Part shown: piece by piece, positions 17,879-27,606 of the stretch
Layout of the letters: every line of letters starts with the position of its first letter
Position numbering within the stretch: the first letter of the stretch is position 1
Source: JBPOFY01 sp049889815
GTDB lineage: Bacteria; Verrucomicrobiota; Verrucomicrobiia; Opitutales; Coraliomargaritaceae
Length of the DNA: 64,000 nt
Direction of reading: 5' to 3'
Assembly (NCBI GenBank): GCA_049889815.1
Contig: JBMHCR010000021.1
Span: 124,001 to 188,000, forward strand
The notes under the pieces: generated by a model
What the model was told of the DNA's origin: nothing
What the model saw: only the letters and a program-made list of their open reading frames with translations
The model's database searches: none
Translations under genes and position numbers: made by a program

Positions 17879-18193
17879 TTGGGGAGGTTTGAAGTTTAAA
17901 CTCTAAGAATTACTTTTAATCTTGAGGCATACAATAGAATTCAACTTTTTCACAGAACTGAATCAATACTTGCACCCATAACATCGAAAGGTTTTCAGAC
18001 TACTTCCAGTGACGAGAAGTAGCAGACGACTCGCGACAGTCCGAATATGGCAACTCCCCGAGTTGTCCCGAAGCGATGCTTGAGCGGGTGCCCTACGGGG
18101 CAGCGAAAGCACAATGGCCGAATCAACCACTCAGCATCGAGAATACAGTTGATTTTTCATCAACGCTCACTTCTTTCGACAAGCCTTGGAAAT
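17879..18193. other. Intergenic region upstream of tRNA-Ser, rich in small hairpins
   Basis: No gene seen. Perfect stems occur one after another: CTACTTC/GAAGTAG (18000-18006 with 18016-18022), CAACTC/GAGTTG with a 3-nt loop (18051-18065), AAGC/GCTT with a GAT loop (18071-18081) and TGCCC/GGGCA with a TACG loop (18089-18102). The left half should also hold the sulfatase promoter. Confidence 0.45.
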
Positions 18194-18426
<233 letters not shown>

Positions 18427-18440
18427 AGTATCAAAACAAA

Positions 18441-18467
18441 AAAGGCGCCCCATTACGTGACGCCTTT
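18441..18467 (-). terminator. Rho-independent terminator of the GreA-like gene
   Basis: AAAGGCG (18441-18447) pairs with CGCCTTT (18461-18467). Read on the minus strand the stem is followed by a T-rich run (complement of 18431-18443), 22 bp after the gene's stop. Confidence 0.8.
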
Positions 18468-18488
18468 CGAAACGTTTAGAGACAAGAA

Positions 18489-20351
18489 TTACTTCACATC
18501 CAACCAGCGCTTGATGCTGAGAATGGTCCAGGTTTCTTCGTTGCCGCTGATCTTGGTGGTAACAGTGTCGCCCTTCTCCTTACCGAGCAACTGTTGTGCT
18601 AGCGGTGTCTTGTAGGAGAGAATATCGTTATCCGGATCAGAGTCCCAAGCGCCGAGGATCGAGTAGTTGTCGGTCTTATCAGTAGAACCTTCCTTGAGCT
18701 CAACCACACAACCGATGCCAACCACTTCTGTGTTTGCATCTTCGAAATCGGTCACGCGTGCACGGGAAAGGTCCACCTCAAGTTCGTTCTTACGAGAGAG
18801 AAGAATATCTTGGTCCTGACGTGCCATTTTATACTCGGAGTTTTCCTTCAAGTCACCGTGCTCACGAGCAACAGCAATGGCTTCCTTATTTTCAGGAATC
18901 TTGGTGGAAATGAGGTCTTCGTATTCTACCTTAGCACGGTTGAAGCTCTCTTGAGAAACGATGAGCGCATCTTCTTCGGACGCAGACTCGGATGCTTCGC
19001 CAGCGAGCAGGCTTTGGATCGCTGGGAATTTCTTAATGAAGCGTGCGAAGAGTGACTTTTTGGTAAGGTCTTCGAAGCCCTGATTGAGCAAGAGTGTCTG
19101 CGCGAGATCGCGCGCCGTCTCGACGTTTGCTTCTTCCAACAAGTCAGGAATGAGGTCTGCGTCGTCACTGAGGAGATCCGCAAGTGGAATGCGGCGTGTG
19201 CTCGCGTTTTGCAGTGCTTCGTAATCGATCGCGTAAAACATCGCAGCGAGGAGACGTGGTGTCACGAGTGGCTCGATGATGTCAGAATACTTCTTGGAGT
19301 GGCGGTTCTTAACGACCCAGAAGAGCAACGGACCCTTGATGGTCTGCTCATTCAACCAACGGTTGAGGCAGTAGCTGATGCGCTCGTTGAGCTCTTGCTC
19401 GAGCATGAAATTGATGCATTCGCTGGTGAACTTCCCTGCAGAATTACGAAGAAGATCTTCGATCATTGCCTGCCACCTGTCCGGATAGGTGCGGCGGATC
19501 AGATCGAGGTAGCGCTTGAAGTAAGTTGCTGGAAGCTCGGCAGCGAGCTCGGAGTAATCGACTGTCGCATCGAGAATCGACGCAGAGGACGGCTCGAGAA
19601 TTTCAACGTCTTCGTGAAGGTCGCGTGCAAGGTTGTTACGCACCCAAACTCCGTGCAAACGGTCTGCTTGTCTCAGACTCTTCGCGTTTGCAATCGAGTC
19701 GGTAAGCTCTTCGAGAATTTGTGGAAGTTCTTCCTGAATAACTGAAATGTCTTCTGAAAGTGCGAAAAGCTTTTCACCGAGAAGGATCTTTTCCTTGGAA
19801 TTCTTGGTGGCGTGGAACTGCTCGAGGATTTCTTCCTCTGGCTTCACTGGTTCATCGCGGTAGATGTATGGATCAGATTTTTTAAGCGGAGCGCCCACAC
19901 GTGGGTCGACCAAAAGGAGCTTCTTGGTCGCGGTCCACCACTTCTTATACTTGATCGGTCCGATCACACGAGCAAGTGTGCGCTCGATTTCGGATGCCAT
20001 CATGGCTTGATTGTCGGAGCTCTTCAGGATGTCGCAGATCAAGTCAGCTGGTTGCTTTTTGATCATTTCTTCAATGACTTCAGGCTCAGTACGTGAGCGC
20101 ACCAACACATCGTCAGGCTTCAAAATTTCAAGCTTGTCGACACAGAATGTTGGTGCCATCGCGTGGCCATCCTTACCTTCTTCAAAATCGATAATGATAC
20201 GATCAGCTGCTTCGTCGTAGTCGACGATTTTGCCGAAGCCCCAGCTGCGGTGTAGGCAGTAATTACCCGCAGACATAACTTCTAGCTTCGTGCGTGCGGA
20301 AGCTAGCTTTGGATTTTTCTCAATGAGAGCGTCAATTGCCTCTTTATTCAT
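18489..20351 (-). CDS. greA: Giant GreA-type transcription elongation factor
   Basis: The C-terminal ~160 residues are GreA: coiled-coil with tip motif HGDLKENSEYK (the acidic Asp and Glu act in RNA polymerase backtrack cleavage) followed by the FKBP-like domain (VVELKEGS, LLGKEKGD). The total of 620 residues is about four times a normal GreA. Residues 25-75 form a small beta domain (HRSWGFGKIVDYDEAADR) and 80-450 an all-helical region. The same layout is known for the long GreA of Chlamydiae, supporting a PVC-group host. The role of the N-terminal part is unknown; it may dock on RNA polymerase or ribosomes. It is divergent from rsmB and has its own terminator. Confidence 0.88.
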   Translation of the reverse strand: MNKEAIDALIEKNPKLASARTKLEVMSAGNYCLHRSWGFGKIVDYDEAADRIIIDFEEGKDGHAMAPTFCVDKLEILKPDDVLVRSRTEPEVIEEMIKKQPADLICDILKSSDNQAMMASEIERTLARVIGPIKYKKWWTATKKLLLVDPRVGAPLKKSDPYIYRDEPVKPEEEILEQFHATKNSKEKILLGEKLFALSEDISVIQEELPQILEELTDSIANAKSLRQADRLHGVWVRNNLARDLHEDVEILEPSSASILDATVDYSELAAELPATYFKRYLDLIRRTYPDRWQAMIEDLLRNSAGKFTSECINFMLEQELNERISYCLNRWLNEQTIKGPLLFWVVKNRHSKKYSDIIEPLVTPRLLAAMFYAIDYEALQNASTRRIPLADLLSDDADLIPDLLEEANVETARDLAQTLLLNQGFEDLTKKSLFARFIKKFPAIQSLLAGEASESASEEDALIVSQESFNRAKVEYEDLISTKIPENKEAIAVAREHGDLKENSEYKMARQDQDILLSRKNELEVDLSRARVTDFEDANTEVVGIGCVVELKEGSTDKTDNYSILGAWDSDPDNDILSYKTPLAQQLLGKEKGDTVTTKISGNEETWTILSIKRWLDVK

Positions 20352-20411
20352 AATAGTTTGCGAATGTGGTTTTTATTCGTAAACGATAGAGCATGCACAC
20401 TTTTTGGGCGA

Positions 20412-21707
20412 ATGAGAAGGATTAAGTTAAATTTATCGAAACAGTCGGTTACGAGCTGGGACGCAGCCGTTTTGCTGGTCGAGAACTACTTCTCCTCAAA
20501 ATTGAAGGCGGATCAGCTTCTTGAGCAGTTGCCCAAGGATTTTACCGGGGAGAAACGCGCCATCTGCCAATCGCTCTTCCTTGGCGCACTTCGGCACGGA
20601 CATTTGGTAGACGCTGCACTGCAACCACTCGTCAAAAATCCGCCCCGCTCGCTCGCAAAGGCAGTTTTACTGGTCGCCGGCTATGAGATGTCGGCCGCCG
20701 ATGCGCAGAAGATGCCAAAAATCGCCCACCACGCTGTCGAACGCAGCAAGAGCATTGTGGCGAAATCCGAGCTCGGCTTCCTCAACGCCGTGCTCCGCAA
20801 GCTTCCAGATTCACTGCACGAACTCAGCGAGAGCGATGACCTCTCAGCCAAGTTCAGCCACCCCAAGTGGCTGACGGACCGTTGGCTCAAGGAGTTTGGC
20901 AGGGAAACTACTGCAAAACTACTCGAGTGGAACCAGCAAACACCGGCGACTTATTTGAAGCTCTACGAGAAACCAAGCGAATTGACGGATGCTCTTTTGA
21001 CAACTGAATGGGAGCAGTTCTTCAAAGCGTCCGCAGATGCATCGTGGCAACGCGATCTCTACCCCCTACTCAACCAAGGTACCGCTTACGCCAAAGACCC
21101 GTCCACCCGAATCGCACCGGGACTCCTCGCACCCAAGGCTGGTGAAACCGTGCTCGATCTCTGCGCGGCACCGGGTGGTAAAGCCTTCGACATGGCACAC
21201 ATGATGGGCCGCCGCGGCACAATTATCGCCGTCGACCTACCAGGCAAACGCATCCAGCGCCTCCGCGAAAATCTCGACTCACTCAAATCCGAAGACCTGT
21301 TTTGCAAAGTCGTCGAGAAAGACGTGCTCGCGCTCACCCACACTGATTTCGAAAAGCAAAAATTACCCGTGCAGTTCGACGCGGTCATGCTCGATGCGCC
21401 CTGCTCCAACACCGGCGTGATCCAACGCCGCACGGATGTGAAGTGGCGACTCAATCGGAGCGACATCAAAGATTGCGCGCGCTTACAAATGAAGTTGATC
21501 ACCACCGCTGCGCAATTTGTGAAACCGGGCGGCCGTCTCGTCTACAGCACCTGTAGCATCGAAAGTTCGGAGAACTCCGGCGTGGTCGATGCATTTATAG
21601 ACTCAACAACGGGCAACGACTTCTCACTCAAGGGCTGCGAGCAAAGTTACCCTTGGAAGAGCGGACACGATGGCGCAGGCGCATTTCTGCTCGTACGTGC
21701 CGGTTAG
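20412..21707 (+). CDS. rsmB: 16S rRNA (cytosine-C5) methyltransferase, RsmB/NOP2 type
   Basis: SAM-dependent methylation of a cytosine in 16S rRNA. An N-terminal NusB-like RNA-binding domain (about 1-130) precedes a Rossmann methyltransferase domain. Motifs: VLDLCAAPGGKAF (SAM site), DAPCSNTGVIQRRTDVKW with the release cysteine, and YSTCSIESSEN with the catalytic cysteine. I place the start at the ATG at 20412 (431 residues); an upstream ATG at 20358 would leave only 6 bp to the divergent greA start and adds 18 residues unlike the family. Confidence 0.9.
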   Translation: MRRIKLNLSKQSVTSWDAAVLLVENYFSSKLKADQLLEQLPKDFTGEKRAICQSLFLGALRHGHLVDAALQPLVKNPPRSLAKAVLLVAGYEMSAADAQKMPKIAHHAVERSKSIVAKSELGFLNAVLRKLPDSLHELSESDDLSAKFSHPKWLTDRWLKEFGRETTAKLLEWNQQTPATYLKLYEKPSELTDALLTTEWEQFFKASADASWQRDLYPLLNQGTAYAKDPSTRIAPGLLAPKAGETVLDLCAAPGGKAFDMAHMMGRRGTIIAVDLPGKRIQRLRENLDSLKSEDLFCKVVEKDVLALTHTDFEKQKLPVQFDAVMLDAPCSNTGVIQRRTDVKWRLNRSDIKDCARLQMKLITTAAQFVKPGGRLVYSTCSIESSENSGVVDAFIDSTTGNDFSLKGCEQSYPWKSGHDGAGAFLLVRAG

Positions 21708-21751
21708 AAGACTTTGTTGACGAGTCCTCGCCTCCCGATTTTCTCGTGCCT

Positions 21752-22825
21752 ATGCAAAAGATCCTCGTAGCCTTATCCGGTGGTGTCGACAGCGCCGTCG
21801 CAGCTCTTCGGTTAAAAGAGCAAGGCTACGATGTGTCCGGTGCCTACATCCGCACATGGATGAATGAGGAAATGCCTTTTGCCGATTGCCCCGCGCAGCA
21901 GGACATCGAGGACTCGCGGACCGTCGCAGAACACCTTGGTATCGTTTACGAGATTGTAAATCTCGTAAACGAGTATCGCGAACACGTGGTAAACTATCTC
22001 GTCGAAGGTTACCAAAACGGCATCACACCCAATCCCGACATCATGTGTAATCGGGAAATGAAGTTTGGCATCTTTCAGGACTACGCGCTCAATAACGGCT
22101 TTGATGCCATTGCTACAGGCCATTACGTGCGCAAGATCATCAATGAGGATGACTCTCATGATCTGTTCAGCGGACTGGATAGCAACAAGGATCAAACCTA
22201 CTTTCTCTCGATGGTGCGCCAGGAGCAAATTCGCCAAGCACTCTTTCCAGTCGGTGAATTGACTAAGCCTGAGGTGCGCGAACTGGCCGTCGCAAACGCC
22301 CTACCCAACGCCGCCAAAAAAGACAGCCAAGGCATCTGCTTTTTGGGCGACATGAACATCAACAACTTTCTGGAGCACTACATCGAGGACAAGCCTGGCG
22401 ACATCATCCGCGCTGGTGATCGTAAATGGCTTGGGCGCCATCGTGGTCTTCATCGCTACACCATGGGTCAACGTCGCGGCATCGGCGTGCCTTCAAATAC
22501 CGACAACGAATTCTACGTGGTCACTGGTTTCGATGTAGAGCGCAACGAACTGCTCGTCGCATTCGATAAACCCGACTCACCCGGACTCTTTACGAGCGAA
22601 GTCGAAGTCTACGGTTTAAGCTTCGTCAACAAGCCCGTCACTGAAGCTTGTCGTATCGAAGCGCGCCCGCGCTACCGCGATGTATCCCAAAAAATCACCT
22701 ACACTCCAACCAGTGAAGACAGCGCAAGTATCGTATTCGACGAACCGCAACGCGCCCTTGCAGCAGGACAAATCCTTGCCCTCTATGACGGCGAGAAACT
22801 TCTCGGCGGTGGCTTTTATCGGTAG
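21752..22825 (+). CDS. mnmA: tRNA-specific 2-thiouridylase MnmA
   Basis: Transfers sulfur to wobble U34 of tRNA-Lys, Glu and Gln in the cytosol. ATP-binding PP-loop SGGVDSAVAAL lies at the start, with the catalytic cysteine in DIMCNREMKFG and the persulfide cysteine in SQGICFLGD. It is 357 residues, as usual. The start at ATG 21752 (MQKILVALSGG) is favoured over an earlier in-frame codon at 21653, which would overlap rsmB. It lies 44 bp after rsmB on the same strand, so the two RNA-modification genes are likely cotranscribed. Confidence 0.96.
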   Translation: MQKILVALSGGVDSAVAALRLKEQGYDVSGAYIRTWMNEEMPFADCPAQQDIEDSRTVAEHLGIVYEIVNLVNEYREHVVNYLVEGYQNGITPNPDIMCNREMKFGIFQDYALNNGFDAIATGHYVRKIINEDDSHDLFSGLDSNKDQTYFLSMVRQEQIRQALFPVGELTKPEVRELAVANALPNAAKKDSQGICFLGDMNINNFLEHYIEDKPGDIIRAGDRKWLGRHRGLHRYTMGQRRGIGVPSNTDNEFYVVTGFDVERNELLVAFDKPDSPGLFTSEVEVYGLSFVNKPVTEACRIEARPRYRDVSQKITYTPTSEDSASIVFDEPQRALAAGQILALYDGEKLLGGGFYR

Positions 22826-22843
22826 CATTGACCGACCTCTTTT

Positions 22844-24976
22844 ATGTCTATCAAAGACCCCATAGTTATTTTTCTCGCCCTCCCACTGCTCTGTTCAGCT
22901 TTCGAGATCATTGATCACACAGACTCTCCCCAGGTTTCCTTCGCGGTTCAGGAGATATCGTCCGTTCAACAAGATTCGAATTTCAAAATCGAGTTTAAGT
23001 TCGACAAAACTCTTGATACACAAAGTTATCTAATTCTGCACAAGGATTCCTGCGTAGAGATCAGGGGTGGTGACGCAACTGGCCTCATGTATGGAGGACT
23101 AGAGGTCGCGGATCAGATCCGCACAAAGAACGCCGTCGAGACTTCACCGACACCCGCGACGCCGTTCATCAAGCGGCGCGGATTGAAGATGAACATCCCC
23201 CTCGATGCACGCTGCCCTAGTTACGATGATACAGGAACTGCGGCTTTAATGAACATCGAGCAAGTTTGGTCGAAGGCATTCTGGTATGAATTCCTCGATC
23301 AAATGGCAATTCATCGCTACAACACGCTGAGTCTATGGAGTAATCACCCATTCACAGCAATGGTCTCGCTCAAAGAGTATCCGAATGTTGCGATCCACGA
23401 CGTGGCAATCCCTTCCTACGAGATCGACGATCAAATACTGCTCCAATACAAGCAAGCAGAGCTGCAAGACCCCAAGAATTTCAAAATCATAAAGAAACTT
23501 TCTATCGATGAAAAAATTGAGTTCTGGAGAGATGTAATGCGCTATGCCAAGAACCGAGGGATCGACATCTATTTTCTAACGTGGAATATCTGGGTGCATG
23601 GGGCCGAAGGTAAATACGGGATCAACACGAGCCAGGCGAATGACAACACGATCCGCTACATGCGAGAATCCGTTAAGCAGTTCATTTTAACGTATCCAGA
23701 TCTAAAAGGCATAGGAATTACCTGCGGCGAGCACATGGACAATGATCGAAGCGATGAATACAGCGTCGGCAACTGGATGTGGAACACCTACGGCATGGGC
23801 ATCCTTGATGCAAAGACCGAAGATCCCGACAGAGAAATACACTTCATTCACCGCATCTGGTATACAAGTATTCAGAACATGATTGATGATTTCATCTGCA
23901 AATATCCAGATCCGATCAGCCTTAGTTTCAAGTATGCACGGGCGCGACTCTACTCCGTCCCTGACCCCACATTTTTTAAGAATCAACTCGCAGATGACCT
24001 TAGGAAACACTCGCTTAAAAGTTGGGTGAACCTCCGAAACGATGACATCTTTCAATTTCGCTGGGGCGACCCAGACTACGTGCGTAACTACATTAGAAAC
24101 TTACCCGACGCGTCGATACTTGCCGGTTTCCTAATGGGATCCGACGGCTACGTCTGGGGACGAGAGTTCGCCAGCAAGTTCCCGCAAGAGCCGAGACAGC
24201 TCGAGATCGATAAACACTGGTATCGCTTCATGCTTTGGGGGCGTCTGGCGTATGACCCAAGTCTTGACAACGAATACTTCAAAACACAGATCGCAGATCG
24301 TTTTTCCAACTCAAAGACAGACTTGTTGTTTCAAGCCTGGCAACAAGCATCAAAGATCGTTCCTCTGATCAACACATGGCACTGGCGCGATTGGGACCAC
24401 ATGTGGTCTCCCGAGATCTGCATGTCGAAAAAAGAGGGCTACCACTCGATCAATCATTTCATCGAATTCAAGCCACTCGCGGGAAGACCGATGCAGTCCA
24501 TCCCAGAGTTCGTCGAAGCTGCGGACCCTGCGAGAAAAAGTCCGCTCGATGTGGCACGCGAACTGGAACTTCTCGCAGATGAGGCCATGAAGCATAATGA
24601 GGAGCTTTACAATCACTCTGCCGACTTAAACAGCGAGCTCAACAAAACACTGAACGACATCAAAGCATTCTCCCAACTTGCCGAATACTATGCCGATAAA
24701 ATCCGCGGCAGTCTTTCCGTGCATCAATTTCGCAAGCACGGTAACCCTCAAGACAAGACCAAAGCTGTGGTGCATCTGAGGCGCGCCCTGAGCCACTGGA
24801 AGGCTTATGCGAAAACTGCGAGCACCCTATATACTGTTCAACTTTACGCACGGACCAGCCACACTGACTGGCATGGTAAGTTACTTGACTATGCCAAGAA
24901 GGATATCCAACTCGCAGAAGAAGCAGAACATGGAGTCTTTCCTGAGAGTGTCTTGTCGTGGAAGAAGAAACACTAG
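22844..24976 (+). CDS. Secreted glycoside hydrolase-like protein, family unassigned
   Basis: 710 residues with a signal peptide (IVIFLALPLLCSA, cleavage near 19). Residues 20-100 resemble the N-terminal domain shared by alpha-glucuronidases and hexosaminidases (ending GGDATGLMYGGLEVADQIR). A long central part (110-470) looks like a TIM barrel: FIKRRGLKMNIPLD, WYEFLDQMAIHRYNTLSLW, DIYFLTWNIW and GIGITCGEHMDND, where E and D could be catalytic. The last 150 residues are helical. I would search GH67, GH115 and related families first, but cannot choose. It starts 18 bp after mnmA. Confidence 0.65.
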   Translation: MSIKDPIVIFLALPLLCSAFEIIDHTDSPQVSFAVQEISSVQQDSNFKIEFKFDKTLDTQSYLILHKDSCVEIRGGDATGLMYGGLEVADQIRTKNAVETSPTPATPFIKRRGLKMNIPLDARCPSYDDTGTAALMNIEQVWSKAFWYEFLDQMAIHRYNTLSLWSNHPFTAMVSLKEYPNVAIHDVAIPSYEIDDQILLQYKQAELQDPKNFKIIKKLSIDEKIEFWRDVMRYAKNRGIDIYFLTWNIWVHGAEGKYGINTSQANDNTIRYMRESVKQFILTYPDLKGIGITCGEHMDNDRSDEYSVGNWMWNTYGMGILDAKTEDPDREIHFIHRIWYTSIQNMIDDFICKYPDPISLSFKYARARLYSVPDPTFFKNQLADDLRKHSLKSWVNLRNDDIFQFRWGDPDYVRNYIRNLPDASILAGFLMGSDGYVWGREFASKFPQEPRQLEIDKHWYRFMLWGRLAYDPSLDNEYFKTQIADRFSNSKTDLLFQAWQQASKIVPLINTWHWRDWDHMWSPEICMSKKEGYHSINHFIEFKPLAGRPMQSIPEFVEAADPARKSPLDVARELELLADEAMKHNEELYNHSADLNSELNKTLNDIKAFSQLAEYYADKIRGSLSVHQFRKHGNPQDKTKAVVHLRRALSHWKAYAKTASTLYTVQLYARTSHTDWHGKLLDYAKKDIQLAEEAEHGVFPESVLSWKKKH

Positions 24977-24982
24977 CCGCGA

Positions 24983-25331
24983 TCAAATATCCGCCTGGAT
25001 CGCAGTGATCGCGATGGTGTAAACAATGTCGTCGATCCATGCGCCGCGAGATAAGTCATTCACGGGCTTGCGCAGGCCTTTAAGTATTGAACCGGTACTG
25101 ATCACATTTTACTGCGGCCTGCACAGCTTTGTAAGTCATGTTTCCCGTATTTAAATCAGGGAAAACGAAGACCGTTGCTAGACCATCAACATTACTGTTC
25201 GGCGCTTTAATCGCTGCGAAATCGCCTTCGGATGCAGCATCGTATTGCAAAGGGCCATCGAGAATGAAATAAGAAAGTGCTGCCCCCATGGGGCGCATCC
25301 CACTAACCATCAATTCATAGAGGGCCTAAAG
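24983..25331 (-). pseudogene. pta: Frameshifted 3' remnant of phosphate acetyltransferase (pta)
   Basis: Read on the minus strand, one frame (from about 25325) gives DGPLQYDAA, then FVFPDLNTGNMTYKAVQ, and ends at a stop at 25080. The neighbouring frame then continues with LKGLRKPVNDLSRGAWIDD and IVYTIAITAIQ to a stop at 24983-24985. Together these are the last ~110 residues of Pta (acetyl-CoA to acetyl phosphate), split by a one-base insertion at about 25095-25105. The rest of the gene is missing; the phosphopantetheinyl transferase gene is directly adjacent. It is a decayed fragment, perhaps left by a recombination event. Confidence 0.85.
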
Positions 25332-25340
25332 AAGCCCGTA

Positions 25341-26021
25341 CTAAGACTTTTTCATCCAACACAAGCAGAGCACATAATCACCAACGTAGCGGAAGCACAA
25401 CCGAACTAGGTCTTTTGCCTCACGGAGATCCTTAGTAAATCGCTCGGCTATGCACTGCACACGCAAAGTCTGAACCGATTCATCGGCCTCCAACACCAGA
25501 TCGTGAAAGTTACCATTCACTCGATCTCGAGCAAACTGCGCTTTGTAGAATGCCTCTTTGGCGCTAAATAAGAGACTCGCTTTTCGCTGATCGCCATTGA
25601 CCCACGCGGCCTCATCGGGATGCACGACCCGTTCCATTGCCGCAGAACCAATACGATTGGTTTTCTCAACATCCACACCTAGATAGATAAACTCCGGACC
25701 TGTAGCAACTACAGCGAGGCACAAACCCCTCGAATGCGAAATAGAGCCTAAATAACCCATGGGAATCTCCGGCAAACCGTCTCCATCGCTTAACAAGGTG
25801 ATCGGCCCCTCCGCCCCACTCGCAAAGAGCGCTTCACGCAGGCAATGGCGTCCCGCAATAAACTCGCGCCTGCGCCGATCGACCGCCGTCTGTAGCTGCT
25901 CAATCTCTGCGTCCACAAATGGAAGGTCCACTTCCATGTGTTCTACGCGCCCGCAGACACCATCGGGCACTATTTCCACGAGTGCCATGCGCGCGGCCTC
26001 AACTAATCGCTTGTGATCCAT
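25341..26021 (-). CDS. 4'-phosphopantetheinyl transferase (EntD/Sfp superfamily)
   Basis: Transfers phosphopantetheine from coenzyme A to a carrier-protein serine. 226 residues. Mg2+ and CoA motifs are GVDVEK (115-120, D117 and E119) and LFSAKEAFYK (151-160, K155, E156, K160), plus the SISHS block (93-97). Overall length and FIAGRHCLREAL match the EntD-like branch. No polyketide or peptide synthetase lies nearby, so it probably serves fatty-acid-type or distant carrier proteins. It ends next to the pta remnant and is 8 bp from the M23 peptidase stop, on the same strand. Confidence 0.9.
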   Translation of the reverse strand: MDHKRLVEAARMALVEIVPDGVCGRVEHMEVDLPFVDAEIEQLQTAVDRRRREFIAGRHCLREALFASGAEGPITLLSDGDGLPEIPMGYLGSISHSRGLCLAVVATGPEFIYLGVDVEKTNRIGSAAMERVVHPDEAAWVNGDQRKASLLFSAKEAFYKAQFARDRVNGNFHDLVLEADESVQTLRVQCIAERFTKDLREAKDLVRLCFRYVGDYVLCLCWMKKS

Positions 26022-26029
26022 CGCCCAAT

Positions 26030-27049
26030 TTATTTAAACCCGAAGAGTTTCTTTAACGTAGTTATCGTTACCTTGCTAATGCTTGGGTGACTCCCACTGG
26101 TATTCAAAACTTTGCGACAAGTTTGATCGGTCAGAAGTCTTGGGCTGTAGGTCAATACACGCACATCGCCAACTCGCCCACCCAACTGCTCCTCAACAAA
26201 ACGTGGCGTCCATTCCTTGGGCATACCATACTGTGTAAAGGCAATGTCCCAAGCCACGACCCGCTTACCCGCATAGGGTCGCGTCACCAGCGTAGGAAAA
26301 TTTCGAACAAAACTCGGCACTTTCGAGCTATGCACCCGAATACGAGCAACGACTGGAATCGTTTTTAAGTGTTGAGCAAGCGTCTGAACCTTTCCCGCCT
26401 GCGCCGCTCGATAGAACGCGAGCGGATCTATACTGACCAGATTCATACCGTTCCAATTCCCGTGGTGATTCTTACTCCTGTACTCCTGCCGATCGTAGTA
26501 GACCTGGAACGTATCTGTCAGCTTGAAGCCGATTTCGAAGTGTAGGTGCGCACGGTCACTTGGAATACTATAACCGGCGGCAGAGCGCCCCATTTTGCCA
26601 AGCACAGTTCCAGACTGCACCCGTGCCCCAACTTGAATACCTGGCCCAATGGTAGCCAAGTGAGCATACAAAGTATGAAACGCCAGCGCCTCACCATCAT
26701 GCTCAACCACTACGTAGCGACCATAACTACTATGCCCTGCCACCGCACTCACATGAACCACACGCCCTGGAAGAATCGAGTAAATATCATCCAAGGCTTC
26801 ACCGCGGCTATCTCGTTTAATCGGAAAGAAATCCAAGCCCTCGTGGAAACGCGCCCCGCCATTCCGCACACAGCCGAACAGCCCAGACTCCAGCTTACCT
26901 GAAGTGGTCGGTTGAATAAAATCTTCCAAAGGACGCCCCTCCTGAAAGGCAGGGTTCGGCGTCGGCCAAATCAATCCTGTGCTCGCATGCGCTTGGGGAC
27001 ATAACACAGCTGCCACCAAAACAAGCGCTTGAAAACAGATATGCTTCAT
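26030..27049 (-). CDS. Exported M23-family metallopeptidase
   Basis: Periplasmic zinc peptidase that probably cuts peptidoglycan peptides or regulates wall enzymes. A signal peptide (1-22) ends in AHA. The LytM fold has zinc ligands H69-x3-D73 (HEGLDFF) and the H168-L-H170 motif (AHLHFEIG). A C-terminal extension of about 130 residues (from 210) has no recognised domain. 339 residues. It follows a lipoprotein gene by 29 bp on the same strand. Confidence 0.92.
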   Translation of the reverse strand: MKHICFQALVLVAAVLCPQAHASTGLIWPTPNPAFQEGRPLEDFIQPTTSGKLESGLFGCVRNGGARFHEGLDFFPIKRDSRGEALDDIYSILPGRVVHVSAVAGHSSYGRYVVVEHDGEALAFHTLYAHLATIGPGIQVGARVQSGTVLGKMGRSAAGYSIPSDRAHLHFEIGFKLTDTFQVYYDRQEYRSKNHHGNWNGMNLVSIDPLAFYRAAQAGKVQTLAQHLKTIPVVARIRVHSSKVPSFVRNFPTLVTRPYAGKRVVAWDIAFTQYGMPKEWTPRFVEEQLGGRVGDVRVLTYSPRLLTDQTCRKVLNTSGSHPSISKVTITTLKKLFGFK

Positions 27050-27078
27050 GGATCAATCAGCGCTGAAACATACAAGAT

Positions 27079-27594
27079 CTAGCGCTTCTTTGACTTTTGC
27101 TTCTGTAGCTGGTTTATAGTTTCCTTGACCTCCAAGACCAGCTCGCCCAACTCATCGTCTGGCAGTTCAGTGAATGTATAAAGCGCACCATTGGAAAGTG
27201 CTCCATCAAATCTTCGAGCACCCACCGCAGATCCGTTAATTGTGAAAACGACACGGTCACCCAGACTGTCAACGGAGGCGCGATAGAGCTTCTTGCCACC
27301 CGATTCATTAACTTGAATGAGAAGTGCCAGACCAAGGTCCACTTTTACGAGCTCGATATTGATGATCTCAAACTCATTCACGAGTGCCTCACCCGCCACG
27401 GTAATGGTCTCCTGTGTCATCGGCAACGTGACTCGCTTTGTAGTGAAAGAGCCAAAATCATCCTGCGCTGACTCAAGCATCAGTCGCGGAATCCGTAGGT
27501 TTTCAGTTTCGAGCTTCTCGTCTTTACTGCAACCAGCCATGAGAAAAAGGACGCCGCAGGCGAGGGGGAAGAGTGTTTTGTGCATGAATTTCAT
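27079..27594 (-). CDS. Small lipoprotein of unknown function
   Basis: 171 residues from the ATG at 27594. The signal sequence ends in a lipobox LMAGC with Cys22, followed by Ser, so it is a lipid-anchored protein that may go to the outer membrane. The mature part is beta-rich (VTLPMTQETITVAGEAL, then ELVKVDLGLALLIQV) with a Lys/Gln-rich C-terminal helix. No family recognised. It lies between a cytosolic unknown and the M23 peptidase, in one run of four minus-strand genes, so an envelope role is plausible. Confidence 0.78.
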   Translation of the reverse strand: MKFMHKTLFPLACGVLFLMAGCSKDEKLETENLRIPRLMLESAQDDFGSFTTKRVTLPMTQETITVAGEALVNEFEIINIELVKVDLGLALLIQVNESGGKKLYRASVDSLGDRVVFTINGSAVGARRFDGALSNGALYTFTELPDDELGELVLEVKETINQLQKQKSKKR

Positions 27595-27606
27595 AGGTAC
27601 CAATCT

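Noticed and set aside
25080..25313. Short minus-strand open frame as an independent gene
   Set aside because: Its sequence is the Pta C-terminal region cut by a frameshift; the missing end continues in the adjacent frame, so it is a pseudogene fragment.
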